Below are positions 6,214 through 9,414 of a DNA stretch of 9,414 bases, one piece after another. Source of the stretch: an uncultured Treponema sp. (GTDB taxonomy: Bacteria > Spirochaetota > Spirochaetia > Treponematales > Treponemataceae); contig CAMAFU010000050.1 in the NCBI GenBank assembly GCA_945833725.1, positions 1 through 9,414 on the forward strand. Direction: 5' to 3'. The position numbers were made by a program, and so were the translations under genes. Numbering within the stretch: the first letter of the stretch is position 1; every line of letters begins with the position of its first letter. Below the pieces are notes generated by a model. The model was not told the origin of the DNA and ran no database searches. It saw nothing but the letters and a program-made list of their open reading frames with translations.

Positions 6214-7043
6214 ACAAGAGATTCTGTCCATTTTCTCATTAAAATTCCAAACGCAACTCCCACATTAAGGCTTGCTTTAAGACCTTTCATCGGAATTGTA
6301 ACGCATCCGTATTTTGCCTTTTCCAGGGCTGCAGGACTTACGCCCAGTTCTTCTGAACCTATTATACATATTCCTCTTTTTGGAAACGGAAATTTTGCTA
6401 TATCAGTTCCGCCTGTTTCAAGAACAAAAATAGGAAGCTCTTTTTCTGATGCAAATTTTTCCAGCTGGTCAAGGGACATAACTTCGTAACCTAAAGTTTC
6501 TATGCAGCCCATGCCGCTTCTCAATGCTTTAGGATGATCCGGCGGAACGCACAAAGGACTTACAAAAACTTTTTCTGCCCCCATCGCTTCTGCCGTCCTA
6601 AAAATTGAACCTAAATTAAACGGGGACCGAATGTCTTCTGCATAAACATAAATCTGTGAATAAAACTCCCTCTGCTTTACCACGCCTTTTTCGTCAAAAA
6701 TTTCTGGATGAGGTGCTATTACTAAATCCCATTCAGCAGGAAAAGTACCGATTATGGCAAGCATTGTATTCCGGGCAAGATTGCAAAGTCGTTTTTCGTT
6801 AAGGGGCTTTTCTTCAAGACAAGATTTTAAGGCATCCGATGATTGAGAACTTATAAGAGGATCTTTTAAAATTATTTCCACAAGGCGCTTTAAATAATCC
6901 TGCCGGGAAATGGATTTATAATTATATTCGCATCCCTTTTCAGGAACACCGTCAATATCTCTTTCCAGGGCACCTAAAGTAAGGGCAATTTTTCTTCGTT
7001 TCTGTCCGCTTTCAAGCTGACTTAATTTTCCGGGGTCAATCAT
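6210..7043 (-). CDS. SpoU/TrmH-family RNA 2'-O-methyltransferase
   Basis: SPOUT enzymes of this family transfer a methyl group from SAM to a ribose 2'-OH in rRNA or tRNA. The three family motifs are present at the C-terminus of the 277 residues: NLGSIFRTAEAMG (143-155, with catalytic-type Asn143 and Arg149), IIGSEELGVSP (227-237), and IPMKGLKASLNVGVAFGILMRKW (250-272), which forms the knotted SAM site. About the first 130 residues are a poorly conserved N-terminal domain, likely for RNA recognition, so the exact target base cannot be assigned. The ATG at 7043 follows AAGGA by a good distance (minus AAGGAAAAACTGATG). The gene lies 18 nt downstream of the dehydrogenase-like gene and is probably cotranscribed with it. 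Its TAA stop overlaps the TAA of the convergent rsm22 within TTAA (6210-6213), and there is no terminator between the two. Confidence 0.92.
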   Translation of the reverse strand: MIDPGKLSQLESGQKRRKIALTLGALERDIDGVPEKGCEYNYKSISRQDYLKRLVEIILKDPLISSQSSDALKSCLEEKPLNEKRLCNLARNTMLAIIGTFPAEWDLVIAPHPEIFDEKGVVKQREFYSQIYVYAEDIRSPFNLGSIFRTAEAMGAEKVFVSPLCVPPDHPKALRSGMGCIETLGYEVMSLDQLEKFASEKELPIFVLETGGTDIAKFPFPKRGICIIGSEELGVSPAALEKAKYGCVTIPMKGLKASLNVGVAFGILMRKWTESLV

Positions 7044-7061
7044 CAGTTTTTCCTTATGAAG

Positions 7062-8207
7062 TTACCAGGCATTTTTTACGATTTCAAACAATTCTTCGGC
7101 AGTCATAGATTTTGGCAGACCATTCATAAAATCAAGTCTGGCAGCATCTTCAACGGCAAGAGAAAGCTGTTCTATTGTAACGGAAAGTTCCTTTAGCCTT
7201 GTAGGCAGATTTTTTTTTGCAAGAAATTCCCGTATAGATTCAGCAAAAACTTTTACAGCCGTTTCGGAAGAAGAATTTTTTTCTGACGGGAATAAAATCC
7301 GCCCTATGGAAGCAGTCTGTTCCAGTTTGAATTTTGCATATTCTTCTATTATATATGGAAGCAAAATTGCAGATACCAGAGCATGACCAACTTTGTAACG
7401 GGAATTTATAGTCAAAGCCAAAAGCGATGCGACTCCAATTCCCGAAGAACCTGCACAAAGGCTGGCCAGAACACCGCCTTGTACCAAAAATTCTTCTGCC
7501 GGCACAGAGGAAAGAACCTCATCTTTATTTATAACATTCTTTAACTGTTCCATGGACTTTTCGGCCGTCATTTCTGTAAAAAAACTGCTTTTTTGAGATA
7601 GAAAACCTTCCAAAGCAAGACAAATTGATTCCAAAGTCATTGTGTCTTTTTGGTTTTCTGTAAAAGTAACGGAAAGAATAGGGTCAAAAAGCAAGGCTTT
7701 GCACAACTCAGGCTGAACCTTTATTAATTTTGTCTGATTGCTTCTTGAATCAACAACAGGAACAAAATCCGTAAAAATAAAAGGATCACGGCATGTTGAA
7801 TTTAAACATATAAGAGGAAGCGGTTTTTTTTCAATTTTTTTGCCGTCTAAAAATTCGTATACGCCGTCTGCTTCAAAAAAAAGTGATGCAGTACAACGGG
7901 CAACGCTAAAAGCCTTTCCCCCGCCAAAACAGATAATTCCCTGAACATGGGATGATCTGGCAAGTTCCAGTGCACTATTTACAGTTTTTGCATCTGCCGT
8001 TTCCGAAAGACTGTCAAAAACAAAATAATCAACATTTCTATCCGAAAGGGATGATGTTATTTTTTCTGCCAGACCAACAGCACGAAGAACAGGATCCATA
8101 ATCAGCATAAACCTGTTTCCGTAATTAAGGGCATACTGACCAAGTCTGCTGGACGAATAAGAAGCAATTACCAGATTAGGTAGGGAATTTAAAACAAAAT
8201 CCGACAT
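7062..8207 (-). CDS. Iron-containing alcohol dehydrogenase-like protein with degenerate metal site
   Basis: I chose the ATG at 8207 (381 residues) because AAGGTGA precedes it at a good distance. An upstream in-frame ATG at 8255 would add residues translated through a T9 run. The fold signature is a group III (iron-type) dehydrogenase: a Rossmann-like N-terminal domain with CFGGGKAFSVAR (93-104) and an all-helical C-terminal domain with VGHALVSAILLPYIIEEY (273-290). Compared with FucO-type enzymes, where the metal ligands are Asp196, His200, His263 and His277, the equivalent positions read Glu193, Leu197, Ser261 and His275. Only the last His is kept. The GTGSE-type cofactor loop is replaced by STCRDPFIF (137-145). 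Classical Fe- or Zn-dependent alcohol oxidation is therefore doubtful. It may use another chemistry, as dehydroquinate synthase relatives do, or be a binding protein. It lies 18 nt upstream of the spoU gene on the same strand. Confidence 0.8.
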   Translation of the reverse strand: MSDFVLNSLPNLVIASYSSSRLGQYALNYGNRFMLIMDPVLRAVGLAEKITSSLSDRNVDYFVFDSLSETADAKTVNSALELARSSHVQGIICFGGGKAFSVARCTASLFFEADGVYEFLDGKKIEKKPLPLICLNSTCRDPFIFTDFVPVVDSRSNQTKLIKVQPELCKALLFDPILSVTFTENQKDTMTLESICLALEGFLSQKSSFFTEMTAEKSMEQLKNVINKDEVLSSVPAEEFLVQGGVLASLCAGSSGIGVASLLALTINSRYKVGHALVSAILLPYIIEEYAKFKLEQTASIGRILFPSEKNSSSETAVKVFAESIREFLAKKNLPTRLKELSVTIEQLSLAVEDAARLDFMNGLPKSMTAEELFEIVKNAW

Positions 8208-8316
8208 AAAAATCACCTTAAAAAAAAAGGCCGCCTGTAGAGAAGTTTTCAGCATAAATGCAAAAACACTTTCCTAAGACAGCCCGTTTTGTATAAAACC
8301 TGCAAAATTTTGCAAA
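8208..8316 (-). other. Intergenic gap between flgM and the dehydrogenase-like gene
   Basis: Just past the flgM stop codon lies a perfect 14-bp palindrome TGCAAAATTTTGCA (8301-8314), then a GTTTT GTAT AAAAC dyad (8286-8299). Neither is followed by a U-tract on the minus strand. Nearer the dehydrogenase start, a run of nine A (8220-8228; T9 on the sense strand) directly precedes the ribosome site AAGG, and CCTT beside the run could pair with that site. I find no convincing -35/-10 pair, so the downstream genes may be read through from flgM. Confidence 0.6.
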
Positions 8317-8610
8317 TTAGAAGCCGAAACTCTCCAAAATGCGGTCTGCAGTTGCACCGATTACAGCTGAATTAAGGTAATTCGGATCCTTAATCTTTTC
8401 TTTTACTGCAGCAACAAGATCAGAACGGACATCCGGCGTTTCGTCTGCTACTTTATTCAAGAAATAAACTTTTGCAGCCTCTTTTGCTTCGTCTGAAACA
8501 GTTATAGAGTCGGAAGAAGACACAGAAATATTTCTGGCGGCTTCCGTTGTGCGCCTGGTATTCTGAATGTTGTTGAGTGGATTAATTCCATTAATGTTCT
8601 GTACCATCAT
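8317..8610 (-). CDS. flgM: Flagellar anti-sigma-28 factor FlgM
   Basis: FlgM binds the flagellar sigma factor FliA (sigma28) and blocks late flagellar transcription until the hook is complete. The 97-residue protein has the expected design. The N-terminal half is disordered and polar (about 1-40), with the early motif INPLNNIQNTRRT. SSDSITVSDEAKEAAKVY leads into the conserved C-terminal sigma-binding helices: DVRSDLVAAVKEKIKDPNYL (60-79) and ATADRILESFGF (86-97). This ending is highly characteristic. The start is the first of two adjacent ATG codons (8610 or 8607), preceded by AAGGCAGG about 6 nt upstream. It lies 23 nt after rsmI on the same strand. A sigma28-type promoter overlaps the rsmI stop codon, so flgM can probably be expressed apart from rsmI and under its own partner sigma factor. 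No other flagellar gene is in the window. Confidence 0.93.
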   Translation of the reverse strand: MMVQNINGINPLNNIQNTRRTTEAARNISVSSSDSITVSDEAKEAAKVYFLNKVADETPDVRSDLVAAVKEKIKDPNYLNSAVIGATADRILESFGF

Positions 8611-8633
8611 TTGTAACCTGCCTTACATTAAAA

Positions 8634-8661
8634 TTATCGGCATTCCTCATCGGAAAGTTGA
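8634..8661 (-). promoter_or_regulatory. Sigma28 (FliA)-type promoter of flgM
   Basis: The minus strand carries GCCGATAA at 8641-8634, an exact match to the enterobacterial FliA -10 consensus. TCAACTTT at 8661-8654 matches 6 of 8 bases of the -35 consensus TAAAGTTT, with a 12-bp spacer (consensus 11). The last three bases of the -10 element are the rsmI stop codon TAA. RNA would start near 8627, about 17 nt before the flgM ATG, which leaves just enough leader for the ribosome site at 8624-8617. Confidence 0.6.
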
Positions 8662-9338
8662 GCATTAAAATTACCGGAAATGAAAACTGCAAATTCTCCA
8701 AGGATTTTCTGCCTTTCGGAAAAATTGTCCCTCATTTCTGCTGCCGTTCCTTCGATTATTTCTTCGTGAAGTTTAGTCATTTCTCGACCAACAACAACGC
8801 GACGGCCACTATCTATATCGGCAATATCTGATAAAAGCTTAACGATTCTAAAAGGAGATTCGTAAAGCACTACCGCAGCCCCCGTATCCATAAGTTCCTT
8901 TAATCTGGAACGGCGGCGACCTGGTTTTGGCGAAAGGAAACCTTCGAAAATAAGTGTTTTACCGCCAGAACCGGCAACACTAACAAGAGTTGCAAAAGCA
9001 CTGGCTCCAGGAACAGGCACTACTTCAAAACCGGCATGTCGTACAGCACTGGCCAGAATAGCCCCAGGATCACTTATTCCTGGAGTTCCTGCATCGCTGG
9101 CATAAGCAACATTCTGCCCCTGCCTTAACAGGGAAATCACTTTTTCGGAAGCAGGTTTTTCGTTTTGAGAACGGCACGAAATAAGCGGCTTATGGATTTC
9201 GAAGTGATTTAAAAGCTGCAGGGTATGCCTGGTATCTTCCGCAGCAATAACATCAACGGATTTTAAAGTTTCAACAGCCCGAAATGTTATGTCGCCAAGA
9301 TTACCTATAGGCGTTCCGACAATATAAAGCGTAGACAC
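8634..9338 (-). CDS. rsmI: 16S rRNA 2'-O-ribose C1402 methyltransferase RsmI
   Basis: RsmI methylates the ribose of C1402 in the decoding centre of 16S rRNA, using SAM. The tetrapyrrole-methylase fold is clear: LYIVGTPIGNLGDITFRA (4-21), AAEDTRHT (32-39), SDAGTPGISDPG (81-92), VPGASA (109-114), FEGFLSPK (131-138), YESPFR (159-164) and GREMTKLHEEI (184-194). The start codon is GTG at 9338-9336; an in-frame TAA lies 12 nt upstream, which excludes a longer protein. At 234 residues it is some 50 shorter than E. coli RsmI and ends soon after the GEFAVFISG strand, so the C-terminal extension is absent. The usual HEHN segment reads CRSQN (55-59), keeping the Asn-Glu. No ribosome site is visible, and a promoter lies right against the start codon. 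Confidence 0.95.
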   Translation of the reverse strand: MSTLYIVGTPIGNLGDITFRAVETLKSVDVIAAEDTRHTLQLLNHFEIHKPLISCRSQNEKPASEKVISLLRQGQNVAYASDAGTPGISDPGAILASAVRHAGFEVVPVPGASAFATLVSVAGSGGKTLIFEGFLSPKPGRRRSRLKELMDTGAAVVLYESPFRIVKLLSDIADIDSGRRVVVGREMTKLHEEIIEGTAAEMRDNFSERQKILGEFAVFISGNFNAQLSDEECR

Positions 9339-9344
9339 GGTGTA

Positions 9345-9373
9345 ATTTTACATCGAAGCCGGCAGTTTTGCAA
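9345..9373 (-). promoter_or_regulatory. Sigma70-like promoter of rsmI, possibly giving a leaderless mRNA
   Basis: On the minus strand TTGCAA (9373-9368) and TAAAAT (9350-9345) are 17 bp apart. Six nucleotides separate the -10 element from the GTG start at 9338, so transcription would begin at the start codon. The -35 element matches TTGACA at 4 of 6 bases. The geometry repeats that of ptsI. Confidence 0.45.
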
Positions 9374-9414
9374 TAAGAATATAATTATCGTTAGGGCTTG
9401 TGCATAGGATAAAA

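Noticed and set aside
8208..8255. Upstream ATG at 8255 for the dehydrogenase-like gene
   Set aside because: It lacks a well-spaced ribosome site and runs through a T9 tract, whereas the ATG at 8207 has AAGGTGA upstream.
9351..9414. Rightward promoter (TATAAT at 9380-9385, plus) for a gene beyond the window
   Set aside because: No -35 element is found at 16-18 bp, and no coding start is visible before the window ends.

Overview
The window looks like chromosomal DNA from a spirochaete, most likely a host-associated Treponema. The reasons are a FlgM of the spirochaete type, a Treponema-style lipoprotein built from fibronectin type III-like repeats, a lone PTS enzyme I, a bacterial Rsm22-family protein, and AT-rich genes separated by GC-rich palindromic intergenic elements. 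The genus is an inference; no rRNA or other decisive marker is present. I see no phage, transposase, CRISPR, tRNA or rRNA gene.

Layout, left to right. Positions 1-475 (minus) hold the start of a lipoprotein gene that runs off the window. Its 5' region (476-703) carries a sigma70-like promoter just after the merR stop codon, a six-copy GAGTT/AACTC microsatellite, and an intrinsic terminator about 30 nt before the start codon. This looks like a regulated or variable leader. Positions 703-2578 (minus) hold merR and der (ribosome-assembly GTPase), 4 nt apart. A 285-bp GC-rich palindromic intergenic element (A) separates them from ptsI (2864-4558, minus). A second palindromic element (B, about 4629-4766) lies between the divergent ptsI and rsm22 (4822-6213, plus). 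The rsm22 stop codon overlaps the stop of a convergent SpoU/TrmH-family rRNA or tRNA methyltransferase gene (6210-7043, minus). That gene sits in a probable operon behind an iron-alcohol-dehydrogenase-like gene (7062-8207, minus). Upstream on the same strand are flgM (8317-8610) and rsmI (8634-9338).

Functional themes. Four genes concern the ribosome or RNA modification (der, rsm22, spoU/trmH, rsmI). PtsI feeds phosphoryl groups to HPr. FlgM controls late flagellar transcription by holding the flagellar sigma factor FliA. The most interesting regulatory signal is a perfect sigma28 -10 octamer (GCCGATAA) overlapping the rsmI stop codon and correctly placed to drive flgM. Other points for a second look are the repeat and terminator leader of the lipoprotein gene, promoters placed so close to ptsI and rsmI that their mRNAs could be leaderless, a dehydrogenase-like protein that has lost most metal ligands, and the two palindromic elements that share a CTCATTGGA ... 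CCAAC boundary around unrelated hairpins.
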